Assembly: GCA_035650475.1 (NCBI GenBank)
Contig: DASRHP010000012.1
Coordinates: forward strand, 732,059 to 796,058
Length of the DNA: 64,000 nucleotides
From: Candidatus Binataceae bacterium
Lineage (GTDB): Bacteria > Desulfobacterota > Binatia > Binatales > Binataceae
Direction: 5' to 3'
Shown: piece after piece, positions 1-8,241 of the stretch
Layout: each line of letters starts with the position of its first letter
Numbering within the stretch: the stretch's first letter is position 1
The notes under the pieces: model-generated
The model's input: only the letters and a program-made list of their open reading frames with translations
Told to the model about the DNA's origin: nothing
The model's database searches: none
Position numbers and translations under genes: made by a program

Positions 1-2
1 TG

Positions 3-1754
3 GGCTACGGCTTTCCGAATTTCCTCGAGATGGTCAACCTTGGCAGCGCGCGGATCAAGCGCCGCTGGATCGTGCTCAAGGCGCTGGGTGCGGCGCTGTC
101 GCTGGGATGCGGCGCGTCGGTCGGGCGCGAAGGTCCGATCGCGCAGATTGGCGGCGCGATCGGGTCGGCGATCGCGCAACTGCGCCGTCTGCCCGCCGAC
201 CGTGCCAAGGTCCTGGTGGCAGCGGGCGCGGGCGCCGGGATTGCGACCACGTTCAACGCGCCGATGGGCGGGTTGATGTTCGCCCAAGAGATCGTGCTGC
301 TCGGCGAGAGCGAGATGGGCAATCTGACCCTGCTGCTGGTGGCGACGCTCAGCGGCGTGGTCGTCTCGCGCGCGCTGACCGGCAACGGTGCGGTCTTTCA
401 GACTCCGACCTTCCTGCTGCGCAGCTACTGGGAGCTGCTGTCGTACGCTGCAATGGGCGTGGTGCTGGGGGTGCTGGCCGCCGTCTACATCCGCTTCTTC
501 CACGCGGTCGCGGCCCGCTTCCGCGCGCTCAAGGTGCCGCAGTGGGTGCGTCTGGCCGCCGGCCTGTTCGTCGTCGGGCTGGTCGCGATTCCGATGCCGC
601 AGAACCTTTCCGACGGCTATCCGGTGATCAACCTTGCGATGGCGGGCGAGTTCGGGCTCCGTTTGACGCTGGCGTTGACGGTTGCCAAGTTCTTCACCAG
701 CAGCGTGTCGCTCGGCTGCGGCGCGCCGGGCGGTGTCTTCGGACCGACGTTCTTCATCGGCACCATGGCGGGAGCGACGTGCCAGCGCGCGTTTGCCAGC
801 CTGGCGCCGCATCTGACTGGCCCGCGCGGCTCCTACGCGCTGGTCGGCCTCGGCACGTTCTTGGCGGGCGTAACTCACGCGCCGCTGACGGCGCTCTTCC
901 TGCTTTTCGAGATGACGCAGAACATCGCGGTTACGCTACCCGCGATGATCGCGGTGGTGGTTGCGCTGGTGGTCGCCCGCGCTGTCGAGCGCGAATCGAT
1001 CGACACCTACCGCCTGGCGCGCGAAGGCAAGACGCTGGAGATTGGCAAAGAACGCCTGGTGCTTACCCAGATCCCGGTCGAGAGCGTGATGACGCGAGAG
1101 GCGGCTGTGGTTGACGCGGGCGCGATGCTCGCCGAAGTCCTGCACGCCGCGGGCGAGACGTCGCAGGCGACCCTGCCGGTGGTTGACGCGGCGCGCAACC
1201 TGCTGGGGCTGATCGTGACCCGCGATCTGCTCGCTACGCTCGCCGCGCAGGCCGACGTCGCCGGACTCGTCAATGCATTCGACATCTGCCGACGCAACTG
1301 CCCGGTCGTCACCCCCGAGGCCAACCTCGACGAAGCGGCACGTCTGATGGAATCGGAAGATCTCGACGAGCTGCCGGTGGTCGAAGATCTTCCCGGCGTG
1401 CACGGCCATCGCGTGGTCGGGCTGGTGTCGCGCAAGGAGATCGCGCAGGTGCTCAATCGGATGACAGTGTCGCTCTCGGCGCTGGCCAACACCGGCACCA
1501 GCATCTTCTGGGCGACCGGCTACCAGTTGATGCGGATAACCGTGCCCCTTGCCGCGCACGGCCGGACGATGATCGATCTCGCGCCGCGCGCGCGTTTCGG
1601 CGTAAGCGTGCTTGCGGTGCAGGACGGTGCCGAGCCCGACAGCGGCTTCGTCCCAATCACACCCGACCGCAAGCTGCACCAGGGCGACACGGTGATGGCG
1701 GCGGGGCGTCCGGCCGATTTGCGCAACTTCGTCCGCGCGCTGGAAGGGATGTGA
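3..1754 (+). CDS. ClC-family chloride channel/antiporter with CBS pair, 5' truncated
   Basis: Inner-membrane ClC transporter (Cl-/H+ antiport or Cl- channel). The reading frame is open to the window edge, so the start lies upstream; 583 residues are visible. The GREGP selectivity/gating motif, with the gating Glu, is near visible residues 41-45. The GGVFGP motif is near 242-247, among many hydrophobic helices. A CBS-domain pair follows at about 360-490. The last ~80 residues (ending near FVRALEGM) look like a TrkA-C/RCK-C regulatory domain. The GSGIP chloride-binding motif would lie upstream of the window. The CBS pair and RCK-C suggest nucleotide or other ligand control. Whether it is a channel or an antiporter cannot be decided here. 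Confidence 0.93.
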   Translation, partial: GYGFPNFLEMVNLGSARIKRRWIVLKALGAALSLGCGASVGREGPIAQIGGAIGSAIAQLRRLPADRAKVLVAAGAGAGIATTFNAPMGGLMFAQEIVLLGESEMGNLTLLLVATLSGVVVSRALTGNGAVFQTPTFLLRSYWELLSYAAMGVVLGVLAAVYIRFFHAVAARFRALKVPQWVRLAAGLFVVGLVAIPMPQNLSDGYPVINLAMAGEFGLRLTLALTVAKFFTSSVSLGCGAPGGVFGPTFFIGTMAGATCQRAFASLAPHLTGPRGSYALVGLGTFLAGVTHAPLTALFLLFEMTQNIAVTLPAMIAVVVALVVARAVERESIDTYRLAREGKTLEIGKERLVLTQIPVESVMTREAAVVDAGAMLAEVLHAAGETSQATLPVVDAARNLLGLIVTRDLLATLAAQADVAGLVNAFDICRRNCPVVTPEANLDEAARLMESEDLDELPVVEDLPGVHGHRVVGLVSRKEIAQVLNRMTVSLSALANTGTSIFWATGYQLMRITVPLAAHGRTMIDLAPRARFGVSVLAVQDGAEPDSGFVPITPDRKLHQGDTVMAAGRPADLRNFVRALEGM

Positions 1755-1761
1755 CGCGTCG

Positions 1762-2430
1762 TCAGCCCGGCGAGAGGCCGGCGCCGTCGAAACGATAGGG
1801 GCGGGCGCGACCGGCGCGTAGTTCGGCGCACAGCTCTTCGACTGTGCCGACCGCACGCTCGAGTTCGGTCGCGCAGGTCAGAAACCACTTAGGGGTCACG
1901 AAATGCGCGTCGCTGCCGCCGACGCCCACCAGCCCGAGCTTCTCCATCGCGGTCAGCGAGTCGTCGTTCTCGCGCGGCGAGTTCTGGCCATTGAGTGCTT
2001 CGATCACGCTGAGCGCGGGCCCGTGGCGCGCCAGCAGCTCGTCGAGCCGCGCACCGAAGCCGGAGTCGCGAAACGGATGCGCCGGAACTGCGATTCCGCC
2101 CTCGCCGTGCATGACTTCGATCAGCGCGTCGCTTTTGAGCATGCGCGCGCTCAGGTCGAAGCGGCGCATGACCTCCCGCGTCACTCCGAAGAGCAGCAGA
2201 TGGCCGAGGTTGGTGTCGGCCTCGATGCCCTTGAAAACGGCGATGCCGTAGCGCTCGGAAAGCTCGGCATAGCGGCGGTCGAGTGCGGGGTCGGCGGGGA
2301 ACAGGCGATGCTCGGTGAAGCAGATGGCGTCGAGGCGGCGCGGCCCACGCGCGGCCGTCTCCAGGTATTGCTCGGGCGCGACGCTCGAATCCGAGGAGAG
2401 CGAGGTATGGACGTGCAGGTCGATCAACAT
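1762..2430 (-). CDS. PHP-domain metal-dependent phosphoesterase
   Basis: 222 residues with the full metal-binding set of the PHP superfamily: HVH at 6-8, EH at 40-41, E70 in GIEAD, H118 in AHPF and the SDAH signature at 173-176. PHP proteins hydrolyse phosphoesters such as nucleotides, oligonucleotides or histidinol phosphate. This short stand-alone form is like YciV/TrpH (RNase AM) relatives, but the substrate cannot be read from sequence. It is last in a minus-strand run, 58 bp after the kinase gene, and converges on the ClC gene 7 bp away. The ATG at 2430 is the natural start because it places the HxH motif at the N-terminus. Confidence 0.85.
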   Translation of the reverse strand: MLIDLHVHTSLSSDSSVAPEQYLETAARGPRRLDAICFTEHRLFPADPALDRRYAELSERYGIAVFKGIEADTNLGHLLLFGVTREVMRRFDLSARMLKSDALIEVMHGEGGIAVPAHPFRDSGFGARLDELLARHGPALSVIEALNGQNSPRENDDSLTAMEKLGLVGVGGSDAHFVTPKWFLTCATELERAVGTVEELCAELRAGRARPYRFDGAGLSPG

Positions 2431-2488
2431 GACCGAGCGATTCTCACATGCCTCGGCGCTGCTTGAAAAGCGGCGGGGGTCGCGCCCG

Positions 2489-4105
2489 CTAAGGTGTACC
2501 GCTGGCGTCGGCGACCTGGATTCGGTCGTCGAAGGAGACCACGCCCACGATCGTGTTGGCCAGGATCTCGACCTGGATGTGGTCCCACGCGTCGGGCACC
2601 GTGCCCCACAGCAGCATCGTGTCGCCGTTAAGCTTAAACTTGACGCTGGTGTAGCCGCGGAGATCGAGCGCCTGGCGAAAAGCGGTAAGCCGCGCGGCGC
2701 GAAAGTCGCTCCCCGGCGCCGACGATCCGTAGTCCGGACTAGGCGGCGCGGCGGGGGCGGGCACCGCAGGTGGCAGCGGCGCGCGGCTGGCGTACGGCGG
2801 ACTTGCGCTGTTCATGCTCAGGCATGAGACGACCTTCACCGCGGCGAACGCGCCGACGAAGATCAGAACGAACATCAGGACCGGACGGCGGATACCGCGC
2901 GCACGACGATACAGGCGCGCGCCCGGCGGCGGCGTCGTCCGTGGGCGGTGGTGTGTAGGCAGCGACAGCACCACGGTGTCCGCTTCGTGACTGACTGGCG
3001 CCGCCTCTGCGCTCAGCGGGATGCTGAGATCGGCGCCGCAGAACGAGCAGAAGCGCGAGTCGGACGGGATCGCGCGTCCGCATCTGGAGCAGGCGATTTC
3101 GCCGGTCGCACTCAGCAAGGTCGGCGCGGAAGGCGACGCGGCGGCCTGGACACCTTGCCCCGCGCCGAGCGGCAATCGTAGCTGCGCGCGACGTGAGCCG
3201 GCCGGCGCCGAGGCGTGCGCAGCGCCCGCCGCGCTCGCGCCCGCCCCGCCGGCCTGCAAGGTCGCACCGGCGCTCGCATCCCCGGCCGCGGAGGGGGCGA
3301 CCAGACCATTGCGGATTACCTCCAGCCGGGCGCGAAACTCGGCAGCGCTCGGCACCCGGCGTTCGACGTCATATGCGAGCGCTTCATCGACAAGAGCGGC
3401 GAGCGCCGGATCCACGTTGGGGCATAGCGTGCGCAGTTGGGGAAAGCTGAACGGCGCCTCATTGGCCGGATCGCGCCCACTGAGCGCGTGATGGATGGTC
3501 GCGCCCAGCGCGTAGAGATCGGAGCGCAACTCGACCTTGCCGCGGTATTGCTCGGGCGGGGCGTAGCCCTGCGTGCCAATCATGGTGACGTTCTGCTGTG
3601 GGTTGAAATGGCGGGCGATGCCGAAGTCGATGAGCTTGGCCTGGCCGCTCGCCGTCAGCATCACGTTGGACGGCTTGAGGTCGCGGTAGATGACCGGCGG
3701 TTCCAGCCCATGCAGGTACTCCAGTGTGTCGAGAACCTGCAGCGCGATATCAATCACGCGCGCTTCTGGCAGCCTACCGCCCGTCCGCTTCATTTCCTCT
3801 TCCAGCGTCAGGCCGTCGATGTATTCCATCACGAGGTAGTGATGGTTTTGCTCGCTGAAGCGGTCGAAGACGCGGGGGATGTGTTCGTTGCTCAGGCGCG
3901 CGAGCATGTCGGCTTCGCGCTCGAAGGCCGCGATCGCCTGGCGCTGGGCATTGGGATCGGTGAAGCTGTCGACGACCTCGGCCAGTGCGCATCGACGCGC
4001 GGCTAGGCGCAGGTCTTCGGCGAGGTAAACCAGTTTCATGCCGCCGCCGCCGAGCGGTTTGACGACGCGGTAGCGGCCGCCGACTATGGTGTTGGGCGCA
4101 ATCAT
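2489..4105 (-). CDS. Ser/Thr protein kinase (PknB-like) with zinc ribbon, TM helix and BON-like C-terminus; displaced catalytic lysine
   Basis: 538 residues from the ATG at 4105; an upstream in-frame start at 4180 would add a basic, unconserved tail overlapping the preceding gene. Kinase domain at about 10-262: YRDLKPSN loop (140-147), DFG (161-163 region), APPEQY activation segment. The beta-3 lysine is missing: position 42 is Ala where PknB has VAVK. Instead the glycine loop reads GGGGMK with Lys24 at the third-glycine position, as in eukaryotic WNK kinases. A low-complexity linker follows, then a CxxC...CxxC zinc ribbon (339-356), one TM helix (about 408-427) and a C-terminal BON-like domain (about 465-538). 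It probably signals at the inner membrane with the upstream FHA protein. Confidence 0.88.
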   Translation of the reverse strand: MIAPNTIVGGRYRVVKPLGGGGMKLVYLAEDLRLAARRCALAEVVDSFTDPNAQRQAIAAFEREADMLARLSNEHIPRVFDRFSEQNHHYLVMEYIDGLTLEEEMKRTGGRLPEARVIDIALQVLDTLEYLHGLEPPVIYRDLKPSNVMLTASGQAKLIDFGIARHFNPQQNVTMIGTQGYAPPEQYRGKVELRSDLYALGATIHHALSGRDPANEAPFSFPQLRTLCPNVDPALAALVDEALAYDVERRVPSAAEFRARLEVIRNGLVAPSAAGDASAGATLQAGGAGASAAGAAHASAPAGSRRAQLRLPLGAGQGVQAAASPSAPTLLSATGEIACSRCGRAIPSDSRFCSFCGADLSIPLSAEAAPVSHEADTVVLSLPTHHRPRTTPPPGARLYRRARGIRRPVLMFVLIFVGAFAAVKVVSCLSMNSASPPYASRAPLPPAVPAPAAPPSPDYGSSAPGSDFRAARLTAFRQALDLRGYTSVKFKLNGDTMLLWGTVPDAWDHIQVEILANTIVGVVSFDDRIQVADASGTP

Positions 4106-4124
4106 CGCGCGGCGGTGCGCAACC

Positions 4125-4502
4125 CTAGCGACTGCCCGTCCGGCCCATCGCCGTGCGCGCCGTGCCGCGCCGCGCGGCATCTTCCATCCCGGCGCGCGCC
4201 GCAGAGACCGCGCACACGATGTGGATCAACAGTCCCAGAGTGGGCGAGATTGCGTAGGCGAGAATCACCCCGAAAAACCATTTCAGCGCGCCCCACGTAC
4301 GCCCGGCATAGAAGTGTCCGAGCCCCGGCATCAGGCTCAGCGCGGTGGCGACGAGCGCCGGAGGGTTGAAGCTTAACTCACCGAGCAGGCCCGAGGCGGC
4401 TAGCGGCGCGCCACAATCCTTGCAGAAGCTCGCGTCGGCGACGACCACAGGCGCGCCGCACTGCGAGCAGTAGCGCGGGCGCGCGCCGCCGCTTTCAGCC
4501 AT
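4125..4502 (-). CDS. Zinc-ribbon small membrane protein
   Basis: 125 residues. The start at 4502 (MAESGGARPRYCSQCG) overlaps the stop of the upstream FHA gene, implying coupled translation. An N-terminal zinc ribbon has Cys12, Cys15, Cys27 and Cys30. Two hydrophobic helices follow at about 48-100 (ending ...LLIHIVCAVSAARAG), with a PGLGHFYAGR turn like that of small TM2-type membrane proteins, then a basic tail. The kinase gene begins 19 bp downstream. The kinase carries a similar zinc ribbon, so this may be a shared assembly or regulatory element. Function is unknown. Confidence 0.75.
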   Translation of the reverse strand: MAESGGARPRYCSQCGAPVVVADASFCKDCGAPLAASGLLGELSFNPPALVATALSLMPGLGHFYAGRTWGALKWFFGVILAYAISPTLGLLIHIVCAVSAARAGMEDAARRGTARTAMGRTGSR

Positions 4503-5829
4503 GGTACACGAAGGGGGCGTCGCCCAGGCGCAGGTCGTCGCCGTCGGCGAGCGCGCGCTCGCCCGCGACGCGCTGGCCGCCGACGTAGGTGCCATTCTGA
4601 CTGCCGAGGTCGCGCAGGACGAAGCCACCGTCGCGCGGCGCGATGCTCGCGTGATGGCGCGAGACCGATGCGTCAGCGATCACGATGTCGTTGTCGACCG
4701 CACGGCCGAGCGTGGTCGGTGCGCCCGGCCGCAGTTGGAAGCGCCGGCCGCTGCCGTCCACCAGGCAGGCGGCGTGTGTGCCGCTCGGCGCAGCCTGCGC
4801 CGCACCAGCGGGCTCTGCCGGTGGGACGTAAACTGCAGGCCCGGCGCCGCCGGCCGAGCGTTGGCGGACGAACCCTGCTTGCGCGTCGGCGGCCGTGCGT
4901 TTGAGATGGAAGCTCAGTTCGTAGCCGCCGATTCGGATCCGATCGCCGTCGCCAAGCTCGGCGCTCTCGACGCGCTTGCCGTTGACGAATACGCCCTGGG
5001 CGACGGCAAGGTTCTTGATCACGTAGGCGTTGCCCTGGCGCTCGATCACGGCGTGGCGCGGCTGCACACCGGCGTCGCCGAAGAGTCCGACTTGGTTTTC
5101 CTCCGCGCGGCCGACCGTAGCGACCGCACGATCGATATTGAAGCTGCGCCCGCGCAGGCGTCCCGCCTCGACGTTCAGCCACGCGCTCTTGGTCAGCTCC
5201 TGGACTAGCCCGATCAGCAATCCGACCGCCAGTCCCAGCGCACACAGCCCGAACAGGCGCGAGTACAGCCCGCTCGCGTTGGCGCCGATAATGTCGAAAG
5301 CGACGCCGCCGACGAAGCCGCCGACCCATCCGCCTACCGCACCCTTGACGACGTTGCGCAGCGTGCCCGAGAGATCGCGGAGCGAGCCAGTGGCCAATCC
5401 CACACCGGCGCCACAGATGAACCCCATCAGGACCCATCCGATGATCCTCGCCACGCGAAGGTACAGCTCGGACCCGGGATGATTCGTGCCCCATCCGCCG
5501 GCGGCCAGGATCGCCGTGAATACCACGTTGGAGTAATAGACCGCGGGCAGTCCGATGACGAAGCAGACGACGAGCCCGACCAGGAAGCGGCGCCTTACCA
5601 CCGGCGTCAGGCTGAGGCTCTTGCCCTGTGCGCCGACGATGAAGCCCCCGACCACGCCCCAGAACAGCGCCATCGAGACCACGCCTCCAAGCTGGACCCA
5701 GAACGACGCAGTCTGGGTGATCGTGCGGCCGTGGCTGACGATTTCGACCGGCACCCATCCCAGTGCGCCGCCGAACAATCCGGCCATCGCCTTGAAGGTC
5801 AATTCACGCCGGTCGATGGCGTCGTTCAT
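4495..5829 (-). CDS. Membrane protein with two FHA domains
   Basis: 444 residues from the ATG at 5829; longer in-frame starts add low-quality sequence from the divergent promoter region. The N-terminal ~210 residues hold about five hydrophobic, glycine-rich segments, so it is an inner-membrane protein. Two FHA (phosphothreonine-binding) domains follow. The first (about 228-308) has GR at 240-241 and VNG at 282-284, but PRHA replaces SRHH. The second (about 366-444) is canonical, with GR375-376, SRHH390-393 and QNG411-413. FHA proteins bind pThr peptides made by Ser/Thr kinases. The kinase gene lies two genes downstream in the same run, so it is the likely writer for this reader. Confidence 0.87.
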   Translation of the reverse strand: MNDAIDRRELTFKAMAGLFGGALGWVPVEIVSHGRTITQTASFWVQLGGVVSMALFWGVVGGFIVGAQGKSLSLTPVVRRRFLVGLVVCFVIGLPAVYYSNVVFTAILAAGGWGTNHPGSELYLRVARIIGWVLMGFICGAGVGLATGSLRDLSGTLRNVVKGAVGGWVGGFVGGVAFDIIGANASGLYSRLFGLCALGLAVGLLIGLVQELTKSAWLNVEAGRLRGRSFNIDRAVATVGRAEENQVGLFGDAGVQPRHAVIERQGNAYVIKNLAVAQGVFVNGKRVESAELGDGDRIRIGGYELSFHLKRTAADAQAGFVRQRSAGGAGPAVYVPPAEPAGAAQAAPSGTHAACLVDGSGRRFQLRPGAPTTLGRAVDNDIVIADASVSRHHASIAPRDGGFVLRDLGSQNGTYVGGQRVAGERALADGDDLRLGDAPFVYHG

Positions 5830-5922
5830 TGGGGCTGCGATCCTTGGCCCACCAACTCTCGGGCGGTACTTCTCCGGCCCATGCCCGAACCCCTCGAAAC
5901 GGTCGTCCAGCAGGGCAAAAGT

Positions 5923-5950
5923 ATAATAGCCCGGCATCCGGATGCGGCAA
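5923..5950 (-). promoter_or_regulatory. Candidate sigma70-like promoter for the FHA-kinase operon
   Basis: Read on the minus strand, TTGCCG is followed after 16 bp by TATTAT within the 224-bp divergent intergenic region 5830-6053. A 12-bp palindrome (GCATCCGGATGC, about 5934-5945) fills the spacer and could be an operator. This is pattern matching only. Confidence 0.3.
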
Positions 5951-6053
5951 ATGTCGGGCGAAGCACCTGCCCGCGGCCGGTGCGGGTTGCCGGGTGCATC
6001 CGATCGGTGCATGATGCCCCAGCGGAAGAAGCCGGTAGTGCGAGGAGGCTACG

Positions 6054-7292
6054 ATGGCGGAGAAGACCCTTGTGCCTGAAGCATTCGGACCGTTGCAGGG
6101 GGTCAAGATAGTTTCGAGCGGAACCCTGATCGCACAGCCTTTCGGCGCCGCTCTGGCGGCGACGATGGGCGCCGAGGTTATTCAGATCGAACGCCCCGGA
6201 GTGGGCGACGTCGGCTGGCGGACGATCGGTATCCGGCTCAAGACCCGCGACGGCAAGGGCGAGGTCGCCACCAACTGGATCCAGGAACGGCGCAATGTCT
6301 TCTGCGTCAGTCTGGATCTTTCGAAGCCGCGCGGGCGCGCGCTTTTCCTGCGGCTGCTCGAGCGCGCCGACATCTGGATGGAAAGCTCGAAGGCCGGTAC
6401 GTACCAGCGATGGGGACTCGACGACGCGTCGGTCTGGAAGATCAACCCGAAGCTGGTGATCACCCACGTCAGCAGCTACGGCCAGCACGGCCATCCCGAC
6501 TACATCGGGCGCACCTCCTACGACATTGTCGGCCAGGCCTTCGGCGGCATCATGTACCAGACCGGCTTTCCCGACAGCCCGCCCTCGCGCGCGGCGCCGT
6601 GGACCGGCGACTATCTGACGGCGCTGTTCACGTTGTGGTCGTCGCTGGCGGGGCTGACCTATGCGCGCAGCTTCGGCAAGGGCCAGTCGATCGATATCGG
6701 GCAGTACGAGGCGATCCACGCGACGCTCGGCGGCACGATGGTCGAGTACTTCCAGCAGGGGCTGGTGCGCGAGCGCACCGGCAACAGGGCGCAGGGCTTT
6801 CAGCCACTGGACAGCTTCGAAGCGAAGGACGGATGGGTTGTGCTGGGCGCGATCGGCGAGGTCTACGACCGCGTGGTGCGCGCGATCGGACTCGACCCGG
6901 CGGATCCGCGATGGCAAAAGGCGCGGCTCGATATCGAATCGATCGAGGGCATTGAGTTCGACGCCATCCTGCGCGGATGGATCAACGAGCGCACGGTGGA
7001 CGAGGTCGTCCGTCACATGAACCAGCACAACGTCGCCTGCAACCGCATCATGTCGAGCAAGGACATGGCGGCCAACGAGCAGTACAAGGCGCGTGACATC
7101 CACATCGAGTGGACCGACGAGCAGGTCGGTCCGGTCAAGGGCATTGGTATCATCCCGAAGTTCTCGCTCACGCCGGGCAAAGTCTTCCGCGGTTCGGTCG
7201 CCGTCGGCCACGACAACGAACGCGTGTACGGCGGACTATTGGGGCTTAAGCCGGGCGAGATCGAGCAGCTTCGCCGTGACAAGGTGATCTAG
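6054..7292 (+). CDS. Class III CoA-transferase (CaiB/BaiF family)
   Basis: 412 residues. The ATG at 6054 follows a strong GAGGAGG ribosome site. The fold family moves CoA between carboxylic acids through an aspartyl-CoA thioester. The likely catalytic Asp is D186 in WTGDYLTAL, matching the formyl-CoA transferase Asp. N-terminal GVKIV...G...AATMGAEVIQIERPG is the usual Rossmann-like CoA-binding start. Substrate is unknown. It is divergent from the FHA operon, converges on an LLM oxidoreductase gene, and has no clear pathway partner adjacent. A second family member lies at 53069-54280. Confidence 0.9.
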   Translation: MAEKTLVPEAFGPLQGVKIVSSGTLIAQPFGAALAATMGAEVIQIERPGVGDVGWRTIGIRLKTRDGKGEVATNWIQERRNVFCVSLDLSKPRGRALFLRLLERADIWMESSKAGTYQRWGLDDASVWKINPKLVITHVSSYGQHGHPDYIGRTSYDIVGQAFGGIMYQTGFPDSPPSRAAPWTGDYLTALFTLWSSLAGLTYARSFGKGQSIDIGQYEAIHATLGGTMVEYFQQGLVRERTGNRAQGFQPLDSFEAKDGWVVLGAIGEVYDRVVRAIGLDPADPRWQKARLDIESIEGIEFDAILRGWINERTVDEVVRHMNQHNVACNRIMSSKDMAANEQYKARDIHIEWTDEQVGPVKGIGIIPKFSLTPGKVFRGSVAVGHDNERVYGGLLGLKPGEIEQLRRDKVI

Positions 7293-7324
7293 GCGCGGCG
7301 GCCGAGGCCGGCTGAAGGGTCCGC

Positions 7325-7338
7325 CGGCGTGCACGCCG
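7325..7338. other. Hairpin between convergent genes
   Basis: A 14-bp perfect palindrome (CGGCGTGCACGCCG) lies in the 96-bp gap between two converging genes, and further GC-rich pairing (CCGCC/GGCGG) surrounds it. There is no T-run, so it is not a typical intrinsic terminator, but it could stop or stabilise transcripts in both directions. Confidence 0.3.
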
Positions 7339-7388
7339 ACGGGCGGGCTCGGAAGGCCCGCGCCATTGGGAACCGCAGCAGCGCGCGC

Positions 7389-8213
7389 TCAGCGCGTGAC
7401 GCGCGTCATGAACGTCTCGGCGTTGCGCGCGAACTCGCGCTCGTTGGTGTATCGTCCGAGGTCGAGAATGAAGTAAGTCGCGCCGACCGCGCGCTCGGCC
7501 TCCAGCCTGGCGCGCGCCGCCTCAGTGTCGTCAAGCCTAAGCGCGCGGCGTACCACGATCTCTAGCTCGCCGCGCCCGCATGCGCGGGCCTGCTCGCGCA
7601 GCGAGGCGACTTCGGGACCGAGCTTCGCCGCCGGCAGCATCGGATGCCATCCGTCGCCGAACTCCATCACGCGCGCCAGCGCGTTTGCGCCGTTGCCGCC
7701 GACCCAGATCGGTGGGCGGGCTGGCCGCGGCTGGAACACGAAGGCGGGGAAGCGCACGAACGGGCCGTCGTACGGCGCGGCGTCGTTGGCGAACAGATGA
7801 TGGAGCACGCGCAGCGTTTCAGTTGTCAGCGCGCCGCGCTTTCTCGAATCGACGCCCAGCGCTTCGAACTCGCGCTGCATCCATCCGACGCCCACGCCCA
7901 GAATCATTCGGCCTCCCGACAGTTCCTGGATCGTCGCCACCTGCTTGGCCGTGAGCACGGCCGGACGGTACGGCAGCACGAGCACCGAGACGCCGAGCCG
8001 GATGCGCTCGGTCATCCCGGCCAGAAAGGCGAGAGTGGCAAGCACGTCGAGGTAGCGTCCACCCGAGCCTTCGGTGTCGTCGGGCGGGATGCATAGATGG
8101 TCGGAGACAAAGAGGGCGTCAAAGCCGAGTTGCTCCGCGGCGCGTGCGCACGCGCGAATCGTCGCGCGCGTCGATTGCGGCCCCATGTTGCGAATCGCGA
8201 TGCCGTATTTCAT
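7389..8213 (-). CDS. LLM-class flavin/F420-dependent oxidoreductase
   Basis: 274 residues from the ATG at 8213 (MKYGIAIRNMGPQ), preceded by AAGGGGG as ribosome site; the longer frame to 8600 lies inside the neighbouring ATPase gene. It is a luciferase-like TIM barrel: FDALFVSDHL near 36-45, RIRLGVSVLVLPYRPAV, SGGRMILGVGVGW and PIWVGGNGANAL are all family hallmarks. The probable cofactor is FMNH2 or F420; the substrate is not predictable. It is separated by 28 bp from the end of the P-type ATPase gene on the same strand, but functional linkage is not obvious. Confidence 0.87.
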   Translation of the reverse strand: MKYGIAIRNMGPQSTRATIRACARAAEQLGFDALFVSDHLCIPPDDTEGSGGRYLDVLATLAFLAGMTERIRLGVSVLVLPYRPAVLTAKQVATIQELSGGRMILGVGVGWMQREFEALGVDSRKRGALTTETLRVLHHLFANDAAPYDGPFVRFPAFVFQPRPARPPIWVGGNGANALARVMEFGDGWHPMLPAAKLGPEVASLREQARACGRGELEIVVRRALRLDDTEAARARLEAERAVGATYFILDLGRYTNEREFARNAETFMTRVTR

Positions 8214-8241
8214 GACGTATCCCCCTTCTGTCCTTCGACGG

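Noticed and set aside
5826..7211. 461-codon open frame on the minus strand across the CaiB/BaiF gene at 6054
   Set aside because: Antisense to a well-supported gene. The translation is His/Arg/Asp-rich without domains, typical of GC-rich shadow frames.
7293..7388. Intrinsic terminator between the CoA-transferase and LLM genes
   Set aside because: Strong palindrome but no T-run on either strand, so it is kept only as a hairpin.
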